Shown piece after piece: positions 1-8,429 of a stretch of DNA of 18,418 bases (position 1 is the stretch's first letter; the number at the start of each line of letters is the position of its first letter). The notes beneath the pieces are model-generated. The model made no database searches. It had not been told where the DNA came from and saw only the letters and a program-made list of their open reading frames with translations. The DNA comes from an uncultured Collinsella sp. Lineage in GTDB: Bacteria > Actinomycetota > Coriobacteriia > Coriobacteriales > Coriobacteriaceae. The DNA lies in the NCBI GenBank assembly GCA_905208975.1, contig CAJLRE010000035.1:1-18418 (forward strand), given 5' to 3'. Made by a program: the position numbers and the translations under genes.

Positions 1-108
1 CCGCAGCCGGTGCGGATTTGCGAAGCAAATACGCGGACGTCCCGTTGCCCGCTCCTGCTTCAAAATGTTAGGTTCATGCCTGCTGCCCATACTTGCACCT
101 GCGCACGG

Positions 109-114
109 TACAAT
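109..114 (+). promoter_or_regulatory. Possible -10 element (TACAAT) for purB
   Basis: TACAAT, in the context GGTACAATG, lies 45 bases before the purB start. The same GGTACAATG context appears in the better-supported tRNA-Lys promoter at 11277-11282. No good -35 hexamer sits at 16-18 bp, since TTGCAC at 93-98 is only 10 bp away, so this is a weak call. A short hairpin (ATTTGC-gaa-GCAAAT, 16-30) upstream may belong to the end of the preceding transcription unit. Confidence 0.3.
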
Positions 115-158
115 GGTTGGGTTACGACCAACGTGCCAATAACCAAAAAGGAGCCGCT

Positions 159-1505
159 ATGATCGATCGCTATACCCGCCCGGAGATGGGACACATCTTC
201 TCCCTCGAGAACAAGTACGCCATTTGGCAGGAGATCGAGGTCCTGGTCTGCGAGGCCCAGGCGGAGCTCGGCAAGATCGGCATTTCTAAAGACGAAGCCC
301 AATGGATCCGCGACCACGCCAACTTTGAGAAGGCAAAGGTCGACGAGATCGAGGAAGTCACGCGCCACGACGTTATTGCCTTCCTGACCAACATGAAGGA
401 GTACATCGACGCTGATGTTCCCGAGGGCGACCCCAAGCCCAGCCGCTGGGTTCACTATGGCATGACCAGCTCCGATCTGGGCGACACGGCCCTGTGCTAC
501 CAGCTCACCCAGGCCTGCGACCTGATCATCGAGGACGTCAAGAAACTCGGCGATATCTGCAAGCGTCGTGCCTTCGAGGAGCGCAACACGCTCTGCGCCG
601 GCCGCACTCATGGCATCCATGCCGAGCCGATGACCTTCGGCATGAAGTTTGGCTCTTGGGCCTGGGAGCTCAAGCGCGATCTGGACCGTCTTGAGGATGC
701 CCGCAAGAACGTTGCCTTTGGCGCTATCTCTGGTGCCGTCGGTACCTATAGCTCCATCGAGCCGTTTGTCGAGGAATATGTCTGCGAGCACCTGGGTCTG
801 GTTCACGATCCGCTGTCCACGCAGGTCATCAGCCGCGATCACCATGCCTACCTTGCCGGCGTTCTCGCCACCACCGCGGCCACCTGCGAGCGCATCGCTA
901 CCGAGGTCCGCAATCTGCAGAAGACCGATACGCTCGAGGCCGAGGAGCCGTTCCGCAAGGGTCAAAAGGGCAGCTCCGCCATGCCGCACAAGCGCAACCC
1001 GATCACCATGGAGAAGGTATGTGGCCTGTCACGCATCGTGAAGTCCAATGCCCAGGTTGCCTTCGACAATGTCGCCCTGTGGCATGAGCGCGACATTTCA
1101 CACTCTTCCGCCGAGCGTGTCGCCCAGGCCGATAGCTTCATCGCGCTTGACCATATGTTCCAGTGCCTCATTCGCGTTATCGACGGCCTGCAGCTGTATC
1201 CGGCCCGCATGATGGCCAATCTCAACAAGACCCGCGGCCTCATCTTCTCCTCCAAGGTCCTGCTTGCCCTCGTCGATACGGGTATCACCCGCGAGGATGC
1301 GTACGCCATTGTGCAGGAGAACGCCATGGCCACCTGGCACGAGGTGCAGGATTGTGTCTCTGGCCCCACCTTTAAGGAGCGTCTCGAGGCCGATCCGCGC
1401 TGCACCGTCAGCCAGGAGAAGCTCGACGAGATTTTTGATCCGTGGGACTTCCTCACCCGCATCGATACGGTCTTCGATCGCCTGGAGCAGCTGAGCTTCG
1501 AGTAG
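159..1505 (+). CDS. purB: Adenylosuccinate lyase PurB
   Basis: Adenylosuccinate lyase acts in the cytoplasm. It removes fumarate from SAICAR to give AICAR in de novo purine synthesis, and from adenylosuccinate to give AMP. The 448-residue product shows the fumarase/aspartase superfamily signature GSSAMPHKRNP at residues 271-281. It also shows the N-terminal GMTSSDLGD motif and the GRTHGIHAEP motif containing the catalytic-type histidine. The length fits the shorter bacterial PurB class. I chose ATG 159 because AAAAAGGAG ends 5 bases before it and homologues begin near MIDRYTRPEM. An in-frame upstream ATG at 93 overlaps the likely promoter. The gene ends at a strong terminator, so it is probably transcribed alone, although purC lies 7 kb downstream on the same strand. 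Confidence 0.97.
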   Translation: MIDRYTRPEMGHIFSLENKYAIWQEIEVLVCEAQAELGKIGISKDEAQWIRDHANFEKAKVDEIEEVTRHDVIAFLTNMKEYIDADVPEGDPKPSRWVHYGMTSSDLGDTALCYQLTQACDLIIEDVKKLGDICKRRAFEERNTLCAGRTHGIHAEPMTFGMKFGSWAWELKRDLDRLEDARKNVAFGAISGAVGTYSSIEPFVEEYVCEHLGLVHDPLSTQVISRDHHAYLAGVLATTAATCERIATEVRNLQKTDTLEAEEPFRKGQKGSSAMPHKRNPITMEKVCGLSRIVKSNAQVAFDNVALWHERDISHSSAERVAQADSFIALDHMFQCLIRVIDGLQLYPARMMANLNKTRGLIFSSKVLLALVDTGITREDAYAIVQENAMATWHEVQDCVSGPTFKERLEADPRCTVSQEKLDEIFDPWDFLTRIDTVFDRLEQLSFE

Positions 1506-1548
1506 GGTTAACCTAATTCGACCGCTTGCGGATGCATTTCAACCTTTG

Positions 1549-1581
1549 GCGCCTTGCCCGTCTTGGGCGAGGCGCTTTTTT
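1549..1581 (+). terminator. Rho-independent terminator after purB
   Basis: An 11-bp stem, GCGCCTTGCCC (1549-1559) and GGGCGAGGCGC (1565-1575) with one G-T wobble and a 5-nt loop, is followed by six T residues. It lies 43 bases past the purB stop and separates purB from the next operon. Confidence 0.93.
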
Positions 1582-1610
1582 CGCTGTCGTACTTGCCCCC
1601 TGGTAATAAA

Positions 1611-2483
1611 ATGAACCTCATCTGCTGTTTCGATGAAAAGAGCCGTGTGCCCAGACGTATCAAACGAGCCGCCATCGTCTCGTCCGTGCTCATACTTCTT
1701 GCTGCCGTCTGTGCGGTCGTCCTGACGTATACCGTTCGAAACAGCGCTCCCTCCCCGAATGAAGCTGACAAGGACCTCCCGGTACTCAAAATTGGCGTTA
1801 CGGATAACGATCCCTATGTGTATATCGATACCACGGGCGATTACGCCGGTATCGATATCGATATCGCCCGCGAGGCTTGCAAGCGTGCGGGAATCAAGCC
1901 GCAATTCATTGACATATCTTGGAACGATCGTGACCGCCTGCTCAAAAAAGGCGATATCGATTGTCTGTGGTGCGACTATTCGCCCAATTATCGCGAAGAC
2001 GATTATTGCTGGACTGAGCCGTATCTGACCGTGACAGTCTCGGTTGCCGCCAAGAAAACGAGTGGTATCAAGGGTTTGGCGTCTCTCGATGGAAGCAAGA
2101 CCGTTGCGGTGATTGCGGGTTCGGTGAGTGAACGCCGATTGCTTGCAGGCGATCTGGAAATCTCGTCGGACGTGCATATCAAATCATATGGCTCCGCCGA
2201 ACTCTGCAAAGCCGCCCTCGTCAAGGGGTATGTTGACTGTTGGATGGCGGACGTCCAATCGCTCGACCGGCTCGTCGCGCAGTATCCCGGTGTTTATCGC
2301 GTGTTTGCCGACAACGTTATGACGGTTGACCTTGGCGTCGCGTTTAAGGACGGCTATGAGGGGGAGTACGTCAAAAACCTCAATACCGTGCTGTTCGAGA
2401 TGGATCGAGATGGCACGATTGAGCGCATTGTGGGCAAGTACAAGGCAAGGGCGACGACGGACGGGCAAGGAGCGGAATCATGA
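1611..2483 (+). CDS. Membrane-anchored solute-binding-protein (family 3-like) receptor
   Basis: The 290-residue product has a basic N-terminus and one transmembrane segment at about residues 20-41. It continues into a bacterial extracellular solute-binding fold of the amino-acid-binding type (SBP family 3), about 58-285. Typical landmarks are LKIGVTDNDPY, a YAGIDIDIAREACKRAG stretch, GDIDCLW, YLTVTVSVAAKK and a C-terminal MDRDGTIERIVGKYK. There is no good lipobox (AAVC is atypical), so it is probably held by the membrane helix. ATG 1611 is preferred because the earlier in-frame ATG at 1554 lies inside the purB terminator stem; the ribosome site before 1611 is weak. No ABC permease or ATPase is adjacent. 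The gene overlaps the next one, a diguanylate cyclase, by ATGA. That suggests it senses a small ligand rather than feeding a transporter (inference). Confidence 0.8.
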   Translation: MNLICCFDEKSRVPRRIKRAAIVSSVLILLAAVCAVVLTYTVRNSAPSPNEADKDLPVLKIGVTDNDPYVYIDTTGDYAGIDIDIAREACKRAGIKPQFIDISWNDRDRLLKKGDIDCLWCDYSPNYREDDYCWTEPYLTVTVSVAAKKTSGIKGLASLDGSKTVAVIAGSVSERRLLAGDLEISSDVHIKSYGSAELCKAALVKGYVDCWMADVQSLDRLVAQYPGVYRVFADNVMTVDLGVAFKDGYEGEYVKNLNTVLFEMDRDGTIERIVGKYKARATTDGQGAES

Positions 2484-4279
2484 CAAATGATGAGCGCCGC
2501 TTGCGCCGAAAGGCATTAGTCACCGCGGCTATCTGCGTTGTGGCCAGCGCTGTTTTGTTGGGTCTGCTGTATGTGGTCGGTACGCATCGCTGTCTCGATA
2601 AAACGCTTGGGTTTGGCCAGGAAACCATGGTGTTTTTAAAAAACGCCTGCGAAAAATATGACCGATATGAACAGGGAAGAAAAACCGAGGCGACGCACAA
2701 TTTGGATGCCGCGCTCGAGTTGTTTGCGACGTTCTTGCCGCCTGATCGCGTAGAAGTCAACGATGATCGTGTCGAGGAGTACGTCCATTCCGAGCACCTT
2801 TCGGGAATGTTGGTCATGGACGCCGACAGCCATATGACCGCTCATTACGATATCGACGGTCGCGATCCGCTGATGCTGTGGCGAGAGGAGCTTGCCTGTT
2901 CGTCGGTCGCATCGATGTATCGAGGCTCCAAGGTGTCCTACTCGACGGTCGTAGAGCGTCGAGATGTCGACTTTGCCGTGAGTGTTGTTCCGTACGGTGA
3001 TGGCGTAGCGCTGGGGTATCGATCGCTTGCGCCCGAGCCCGCCGATGATTATTCGTATACGATCGCCGACGTGCTCGTGAACAACACATTCCATCAGAGC
3101 CCAACGGTGTTCGTGATGCGCGGTGCACAAATCGTTTCTTCAAACGATTCGACCGTCGATATAGCTCTCGCCCGGCTTCTTGCCGATAGCGGAATTGATT
3201 GGAAAGACGAAGGCTTATCACGTGTCGAATATCGGGGAAGTACCTGGTATGCCGTGCGTGCGGCGTATAAGGACTATCGCCTGTTTGCGCTCTATCCCAA
3301 ATCTGAGGTCATGTCGGGCAGGATTTCATTTATCACTGCCGGCGTACTGGCGTTCCTGGTGTTTTTGGTTGTAGTGCTGTTGGTGCGTATCGTCGCCGAT
3401 CGTCGCAATTTGGCCGAAAAGGACAAGCAGCTCGGCATCATCAATGCCATCAGTACCACGTATGAGTCGACCCTCCTGTTGCATCTCGACACGCTTGAGA
3501 TCGAGGGGATTAACATGTCGCCATCGGTGGCGAAGATATTTGCCGAGCACTCCGAGGCATATGACTTTTTTGCAACGGTTTGCCGAGACATTGTGAGTCC
3601 CGAAAGTCGCGAGGCGGTCATGGAGCTCTTAGATATAAAGACGCTTCGGGATCGTATGGAGGGCGTGCCGTACTTGGATGCCGAGGTACGAGACTGCCGA
3701 GGTACGTGGTATTCGCTGCAGGTTGTTCCACAGCGCCGCGATGAGCGGGGTCGACTGGAATCGGTCGTCGTGGCAACGCATAACATCTCGATGACAAAGC
3801 GCGCCGAGGAGCTTTCTTTCCAGGACAAGCTGACGGGACTTCGCAATAGAAATTACCTTGAGTCCCTTGGCGACGACCTGGTGAACGAGTCCCTGCCCGT
3901 GAGTGTGATCATGATGGACTGCAATTTCCTCAAGCGTACCAACGATCTCTACGGTCACGAAATGGGCGATGAGCTGCTACGGCGTACGGCGTCTGTATTG
4001 AGGCGGGCGGCAGGCGAGAAATTTGTGCCTATGCGCATTGGTGGCGACGAGTTCTTGCTGATTTGCCCTCACACCGATCGCGAATCCGCATGTGAAGTAG
4101 TGCAAGATCTTCGCCTCAGCCTTGCTGCTGCGAGCGATGAGGTGCTGACAGTCAGTGCGTCGCTTGGCGTCGCGACGGCAGAGGCGCCCGGTTATACACT
4201 GACCGAGATTTACCACATCGCTGACCACAACATGTATCAAGAGAAACAAAAAGTCCACGCTCGGGAAGCAGATTGCTAG
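2480..4279 (+). CDS. Membrane diguanylate cyclase with extracellular Cache-like sensor, PAS-like and GGDEF domains
   Basis: The product (599 residues) is predicted to make cyclic di-GMP from two GTP. Transmembrane helix 1 lies at about residues 11-33, followed by a roughly 245-residue external region. That region looks like a double-Cache sensor: a helical start and then two PAS-like beta-rich parts. Helix 2 is at about 284-306, a PAS-like segment at about 320-435, and the GGDEF domain at about 440-595 with an intact GGDEF at 521-525. The surrounding MDCNFLKRTNDLYGHEMGD motif also fits an active cyclase. The position of the RxxD inhibitory site, five residues before GGDEF, reads GEKF, so product feedback through that site is not expected. 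The start overlaps the preceding receptor gene's stop (ATGA), implying translational coupling. In many Firmicutes the binding-protein and GGDEF modules are fused in one protein; here they are two genes. Confidence 0.9.
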   Translation: MTNDERRLRRKALVTAAICVVASAVLLGLLYVVGTHRCLDKTLGFGQETMVFLKNACEKYDRYEQGRKTEATHNLDAALELFATFLPPDRVEVNDDRVEEYVHSEHLSGMLVMDADSHMTAHYDIDGRDPLMLWREELACSSVASMYRGSKVSYSTVVERRDVDFAVSVVPYGDGVALGYRSLAPEPADDYSYTIADVLVNNTFHQSPTVFVMRGAQIVSSNDSTVDIALARLLADSGIDWKDEGLSRVEYRGSTWYAVRAAYKDYRLFALYPKSEVMSGRISFITAGVLAFLVFLVVVLLVRIVADRRNLAEKDKQLGIINAISTTYESTLLLHLDTLEIEGINMSPSVAKIFAEHSEAYDFFATVCRDIVSPESREAVMELLDIKTLRDRMEGVPYLDAEVRDCRGTWYSLQVVPQRRDERGRLESVVVATHNISMTKRAEELSFQDKLTGLRNRNYLESLGDDLVNESLPVSVIMMDCNFLKRTNDLYGHEMGDELLRRTASVLRRAAGEKFVPMRIGGDEFLLICPHTDRESACEVVQDLRLSLAAASDEVLTVSASLGVATAEAPGYTLTEIYHIADHNMYQEKQKVHAREADC

Positions 4280-4392
4280 TATTGCTACCGCCGGTTTGCG
4301 CATTGGGGAATGTTGAATCGGTGCCCGCGATACTTTATCGGTTCGGACGGGGATAATAGACGTCTGAAATTGCTTTACGAGAGGGGAACGCA

Positions 4393-4656
4393 ATGATTAG
4401 TTTTGATTACAAGCCTCAGGGCGTATGCACTCGCAATATCCACCTTGACCTGTCCGATGACGGCAACAAGGTGGTGGGCGTCGAGTTTACCGGTGGCTGC
4501 AACGGCAATCTCAAGGCTATCTCTAAGCTGGTCGAGGGTGCTCCTGCCGATCGCGTCATCGAGGTTCTCGCTGGTAATACCTGCGGTATGAAAAAGACTT
4601 CTTGCGCCGATCAGCTCACGCGCGCTATCGAGGCCGCTCGCGCCGAGATCGCCTAA
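4393..4656 (+). CDS. TSCPD-domain small protein (TIGR03905-like)
   Basis: This 87-residue protein matches the small stand-alone TSCPD family. It begins FDYKPQGVCTRNI and has conserved GGCNGN (C36), NTCG (C64) and TSCADQ (C71), plus C12. TSCPD modules also occur at the C-terminus of some ribonucleotide reductases and may bind metal through their cysteines. The function of the stand-alone form is not established. The spacing GAGGGG-8-ATG supports the start. The 113-base gap before it has no evident terminator; GATAAT at 4352-4357 could be a -10 box but lacks a good -35 partner. The stop overlaps the next start (TAATG), so the two genes are probably translated together. Confidence 0.88.
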   Translation: MISFDYKPQGVCTRNIHLDLSDDGNKVVGVEFTGGCNGNLKAISKLVEGAPADRVIEVLAGNTCGMKKTSCADQLTRAIEAARAEIA

Positions 4657-5867
4657 TGAGTATCGCCGACCAGATCAAGAACGGAATATCGCGCCGCGGC
4701 TTTGTGCTCGGTGGAGCTGCCGCGAGCGCTGCCACGGTGCTTGCCGGATGTTCGAAAAAAACAGGCACCAGTGATGATGCCGCTGGCGAGCCGCAGGTTA
4801 TCAAGGACGATTCGAAGATTGTCTCGATTACTGATGAGTACGAGGCAGTTGACATCGATCTTGAGCCGGCGGCATCGTGGACGCTGCCGCTGGGCACGTT
4901 GCTGTACTACTGCGATGGTGACTATGCTGCGGCAATGATGGCGCCCGCATCGGCACTGCACGCCAACACACTCGGTGTGCTCAACCTGGGCGATGGCTCG
5001 CTTACCACATTAATTGAGAATCCTATCGAGGGCACGGGATATGCTTTTTACGATGTCCGTGCCGGCGACGGCGTGTTTGCGTGGGTTGAGATGAACTTTG
5101 CCAGTTCATCGTGGAAGCTCTACGCTCAAAATCTGTCGGGCGCTTCGCTCTCTGGCGACGTGGTTGAGCTCGATCGAGGTGGCAAGGACTACGATCCGCC
5201 GCTGTTTACGGCGTTCGGGTCATCAGCCATCTGGTATAAAATGCCTTCGGCAGGCGGCAATAAAACGAGTAGTGATTCGTTTTGCTATCGTCGCTCGCTT
5301 GATGAATCCAAGGCCGAGACAATTTGGAAATCGACGGGCCGCTTTGCGTCGGCCCCGCGCGTGAGCGACGGCATTTTGACCATCTCGCCGCGTGTCCGCA
5401 ACGACGAGGGCGTCTACTACGGCATAACGGCAATCGATCTGACCGATGACAACAACACCAAACGTGCCCAGCTAGTCCTTCCCTCGTCAGTCTCGCCTTT
5501 CGAGGCCGTATATATGGGCGATACCTTCGTGTTTTCTATCGAGGCGACCTATAGTGGCGTGGGCAGCCTGGGCAACATGGGCACGTATATCGGTAATGAG
5601 GGAGGGCCGTACCTCTTCCTGTCCCGCGAGCCGCTCGCATGTGCTGCCGGCAAGAAGAATAAATATCTCGTTAAGGTACAGTCATCGCATTTTCTCATCG
5701 ACACTTCTGCCAAGACCTATGGCTCGCTACTGTCGCCCGACCGCGCTTTGGAATATGGCGATTATCCAGCTACGGCGGGAAAATCGGACTCATTCCTTAC
5801 GTACGCCACGGTGCGCAACAGCCAGGGTATACCCGAGACGGTCACCGCACGCCTATTCTCTCTTTAA
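4656..5867 (+). CDS. Tat-exported lipoprotein of unknown function
   Basis: The 403-residue product starts with a twin-arginine signal: S12-R13-R14-G15-F16-V17, then a hydrophobic Ala-rich stretch. It ends in a lipobox, L29-A30-G31-C32, so it should be exported folded, or with a bound cofactor, and lipidated at C32. The mature part is rich in short beta-like segments with repeated aromatic/Gly/Asp turns (WTLPLGTLLYYCDGDYAAA, FYDVRAGDGVFAWVEMN, YGDYPATAGKSDSFLTYATV). This is suggestive of a beta-propeller, but no family is recognised. ATG 4656 is chosen because it opens directly on the signal peptide and overlaps the TSCPD stop by one base (TAATG). The frame is also open upstream inside the TSCPD gene, which is unlikely to be used. 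Confidence 0.8.
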   Translation: MSIADQIKNGISRRGFVLGGAAASAATVLAGCSKKTGTSDDAAGEPQVIKDDSKIVSITDEYEAVDIDLEPAASWTLPLGTLLYYCDGDYAAAMMAPASALHANTLGVLNLGDGSLTTLIENPIEGTGYAFYDVRAGDGVFAWVEMNFASSSWKLYAQNLSGASLSGDVVELDRGGKDYDPPLFTAFGSSAIWYKMPSAGGNKTSSDSFCYRRSLDESKAETIWKSTGRFASAPRVSDGILTISPRVRNDEGVYYGITAIDLTDDNNTKRAQLVLPSSVSPFEAVYMGDTFVFSIEATYSGVGSLGNMGTYIGNEGGPYLFLSREPLACAAGKKNKYLVKVQSSHFLIDTSAKTYGSLLSPDRALEYGDYPATAGKSDSFLTYATVRNSQGIPETVTARLFSL

Positions 5868-5926
5868 GCTTAGAGGGGTTAAAAAGGCGCCAACAGGGGA
5901 ATAAACGCGTTGTAATTGTGAGTACC

Positions 5927-5965
5927 GCCCGCCGAGCTGCCGCGTCATAGTGGCATCCGGCGGGC
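5927..5965 (+). other. Two-tier hairpin before the response regulator gene
   Basis: GCCCGCCG (5927-5934) pairs with CGGCGGGC (5958-5965), and inside it TGCC (5938-5941) pairs with GGCA (5952-5955). No T-tract follows, so it is at best a weak terminator for the lipoprotein gene, or a 5'-leader/mRNA stability structure. A TTAAAAT stretch just downstream (5975-5981) could be a -10 region for the two-component operon. Confidence 0.55.
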
Positions 5966-6020
5966 TCAGGTGCGTTAAAATGGGCTTGTTCTTAGCTGAT
6001 TGAGACAGGGGGGCCGTGTT

Positions 6021-6743
6021 ATGGCTTCAGATGCAAAAAAGATTCTGCTGGTCGAGGATGAGAAGGCAATCCGTGACGCCGTCGCTGCCTATCTCGAGCG
6101 CGAAGGCTACTGGGTTGTGGGTGTCGGCGACGGCCAGTCCGCGATCGAGGAGTTCGAGAAGCATCAGTTTGACCTGGTCGTGCTCGACCTTATGCTCCCC
6201 AAGATCCCCGGCGAGCGCGTTTGCCGCACCATTCGCGATACCTCGGATGTCCCCATCATCATGCTGACTGCCAAGGGCGAGATCGAGGACCGTATTATCG
6301 GTCTTGAGCTCGGCGCCGACGACTATCTGATTAAGCCGTTCTCGCCGCGCGAGCTTGTCGCGCGCGTTCGCGCTCTGTTCCGCCGTGCCCATCAGGCCGA
6401 CGAGCCAGCCGTCGAGGTACTCGACTTCGGCGATCTGGTCATCGATATCTCGGGCCACAAGATTTTGGTCGAGGGCAAGGAAGTCGACCTGACGGCTTCC
6501 GAGTTTAAGCTGCTCACCACGCTTGCCCGTCACCCCGGTCGCGTCTACAACCGCATGGAGCTGGTCGAGAAGGTGCTCGGCTACGACTTTGAGGGCTATG
6601 AGCGCACCATCGATAGCCACGTGAAGAACCTTCGCGCCAAGCTGGGCGATGATCCCAAGAAGCCCAAGTGGCTCTACACCGTCCACGGTGTCGGCTATCG
6701 CTTCGAGGCTCCGGCCAAGACCGATAAGTCGGACGAGAAATAG
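6021..6743 (+). CDS. OmpR/PhoB-family response regulator
   Basis: This is a cytoplasmic DNA-binding transcription regulator of 240 residues. The receiver domain (about 5-120) has the acidic pair E12/D13, the phospho-acceptor D56 in VVLDLMLP, T83 and K105 in YLIKPF. The C-terminal winged helix (about 135-232) has the usual LTASEFKLL, ERTIDSHVKNLRAKL and YTVHGVGYRF segments. ATG 6021 follows a good ribosome site (CAGGGGGG). An in-frame upstream ATG at 6000 has none and would add seven residues. The histidine kinase gene follows 11 bases after the stop, so the two form a standard two-component operon. The regulated genes cannot be deduced from the window. No specific subtype symbol is justified. 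Confidence 0.95.
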   Translation: MASDAKKILLVEDEKAIRDAVAAYLEREGYWVVGVGDGQSAIEEFEKHQFDLVVLDLMLPKIPGERVCRTIRDTSDVPIIMLTAKGEIEDRIIGLELGADDYLIKPFSPRELVARVRALFRRAHQADEPAVEVLDFGDLVIDISGHKILVEGKEVDLTASEFKLLTTLARHPGRVYNRMELVEKVLGYDFEGYERTIDSHVKNLRAKLGDDPKKPKWLYTVHGVGYRFEAPAKTDKSDEK

Positions 6744-6754
6744 GGAAATCACAT

Positions 6755-8320
6755 ATGACACCTGCGCGCTTTGAAATCGGACAAAAGCACAAGCAGGAGA
6801 GCGAGGCGTGTTCCAAGGCTAGTTGGAACACGCCTCGCTCCGATTCACGGCCAACGATGAGCTATCCCTCGCGCATGGCACTTGCTTTTGCTCTGACATC
6901 GCTCATGACGGTATTGGTGCTGGTGGGCGTGGTCTCTGTTGTGTGGGGCACGGTCTTTTCGGATTACACGCGCTCCAATATCGTCGAAATCGCAAATTCC
7001 GCTGCCGAAAAGCTTGCGACGTCGTATGAGGAAAACGGCAATTGGACTGCGGGCGAGCTACGTACGGTCGCGACATCGAGTTTGGTGTCCGACGATTTGG
7101 GTATGCAGGTCGTCAACAAGAAAGGCGTTGTCGTTTATGACGACTCATGGCCTTCGGCAAGCGCGACCGCCGATGTGCGCGAGAACGAATCGCCGTCGAG
7201 CAGCTCGAGCGGGAAAAAAGCATCGCATAGTCCGGTCTCGTCGGCTCCCACCGGCTCCGATAGCGTTGCAAACGTCGAAATCATAACGTCTTCCGGCGAG
7301 CATGTCGGACAAGTAAAGCTGTGGGCCATCGGCTCCGATGCCTTGCTCACCAAGGCAGATTCTGCGTTTAGGGAGAAGACCTTTAACGCCATGGCCCTTG
7401 CTGCGGTTGTTGCAGTTTGCATTTCGGTCGTTATCGGATCACTCGTGTCGCGCATGCTCACCAAGCCGATTCACCGTATTACCAGCACGGCCAAGCAAAT
7501 TCGCGATGGCGATCTGTCTGCTCGTACGGGCTTGCGCGGCGATGACGAGATCGATCAACTGGGCGAGACGTTCGATGAGATGGCCACTTCGCTCGAGAAG
7601 GATATGAAACACGAGAAACGTTTGACCTCGGACGTGGCTCACGAACTTCGTACTCCGCTTATGGCCATGCTCGCAACGGTCGAGGCCATGCAGGATGGCG
7701 TATATCCTACCGACGATGAGCACTTGGAGACTGTTGCTTCCGAGACGCGTCGCCTGGCTCGTCTGGTGCAGCAGATGCTCGACCTGTCGCGCATGGAAAA
7801 CAGCACGGCTCCGCTCAACCTTGAGTCGGTGGACATGGTTCCTTTCGTGCGTTCCATCGTCAATGCCCAGGAGCGCCTGTTTGTCGACCGCGATCTGCGC
7901 TTGCGCTTTGCTGACGAGACCCAAGGTCACGACGATGTCGTCGAAGCCGATCCCGACATGATCACACAATGCGTCATCAATCTCATGAGCAACGCCATGC
8001 GCTACACCCCCGAGGGCGGTTGGGTCGTGGTGTCGGTGCTCAGTGACCGCAAACACGTCAGCATTGCCGTTTCTGATACCGGCATCGGTATTGCCAAGGA
8101 TGACTTGTCGCGCATCTTCGGCCGTTTTTGGCGCGCCGATGCCAGCCGTGCCCGTGAGGCGGGCGGTCTGGGCGTGGGCCTCGCCGTGACTAAACAGATC
8201 GTCGAGCGCCATCACGGCTACATATCCGTGGAGTCGGAGCTTGGAAAGGGTACGACTTTTACGATTCATCTGCCTCGCGAGCACACGGCGGACGCGGCAT
8301 CTACTACAATGGAGCACTAG
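6755..8320 (+). CDS. Membrane sensor histidine kinase
   Basis: The kinase partner of the upstream regulator is 521 residues long. It has helix 1 at about 41-65 and an external sensor at about 66-207 with a Ser-rich low-complexity linker (ESPSSSSSGKK). Helix 2 is at about 211-232, then HAMP at about 233-287, the dimerisation/phosphoacceptor domain with H296 in DVAHELRTPL, and the ATP-binding domain. The ATPase shows the N box NLMSNAMRYTPEG, G1 DTGIGI and a slightly unusual G2, GGLGVGLAV. ATG 6755 has a ribosome site (AGGGA, 8-base spacing), but its first 34 residues cross a perfect 18-bp inverted repeat. ATG 6857 (MSYPSRMALAF) would give a more normal short N-terminus but lacks an obvious ribosome site. 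The start is therefore uncertain. Confidence 0.92.
   Translation: MTPARFEIGQKHKQESEACSKASWNTPRSDSRPTMSYPSRMALAFALTSLMTVLVLVGVVSVVWGTVFSDYTRSNIVEIANSAAEKLATSYEENGNWTAGELRTVATSSLVSDDLGMQVVNKKGVVVYDDSWPSASATADVRENESPSSSSSGKKASHSPVSSAPTGSDSVANVEIITSSGEHVGQVKLWAIGSDALLTKADSAFREKTFNAMALAAVVAVCISVVIGSLVSRMLTKPIHRITSTAKQIRDGDLSARTGLRGDDEIDQLGETFDEMATSLEKDMKHEKRLTSDVAHELRTPLMAMLATVEAMQDGVYPTDDEHLETVASETRRLARLVQQMLDLSRMENSTAPLNLESVDMVPFVRSIVNAQERLFVDRDLRLRFADETQGHDDVVEADPDMITQCVINLMSNAMRYTPEGGWVVVSVLSDRKHVSIAVSDTGIGIAKDDLSRIFGRFWRADASRAREAGGLGVGLAVTKQIVERHHGYISVESELGKGTTFTIHLPREHTADAASTTMEH
6799..6840 (+). other. Perfect 18-bp hairpin at the regulator/kinase junction
   Basis: GAGCGAGGCGTGTTCCAA (6799-6816) is exactly complementary to 6823-6840, with a six-base loop GGCTAG. 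There is no T-tract, so it is not a standard intrinsic terminator. It lies either in the first 30 codons of the kinase (start 6755) or in the regulator-kinase gap (start 6857). Possible roles are lowering kinase relative to regulator, an RNase site, or a small inserted repeat. Confidence 0.85.
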
Positions 8321-8379
8321 CTTTTCGCTATTCGGTGAAGGAGGGGTTTCGTCCCTGCCGCTCCGAGTTTGCGAAAACG

Positions 8380-8397
8380 TGCGGGAAAGAACCCGCA
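8380..8397 (+). other. Short hairpin in the purC leader
   Basis: TGCGGG (8380-8385) and CCCGCA (8392-8397) flank an AAAGAA loop in the 109-base gap between the kinase gene and purC. There is no T-tract. It may be a weak terminator or leader structure. I see no recognisable purine riboswitch or PurR-box pair in this gap. Confidence 0.4.
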
Positions 8398-8429
8398 TTA
8401 CTGTCGTATTTTGGTAAGGAGTGACTCAC

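Noticed and set aside
60..989. Long minus-strand open frame (309 codons) opposite purB
   Set aside because: It lies antisense to a certain purB and arises from the G/C third-position bias. The product is a Leu/Gly/Ala/Asp-rich shadow with no recognisable motif.
6027..6761. Minus-strand 244-codon frame opposite the response regulator
   Set aside because: Antisense shadow of a textbook response regulator gene; no ribosome site or domain.
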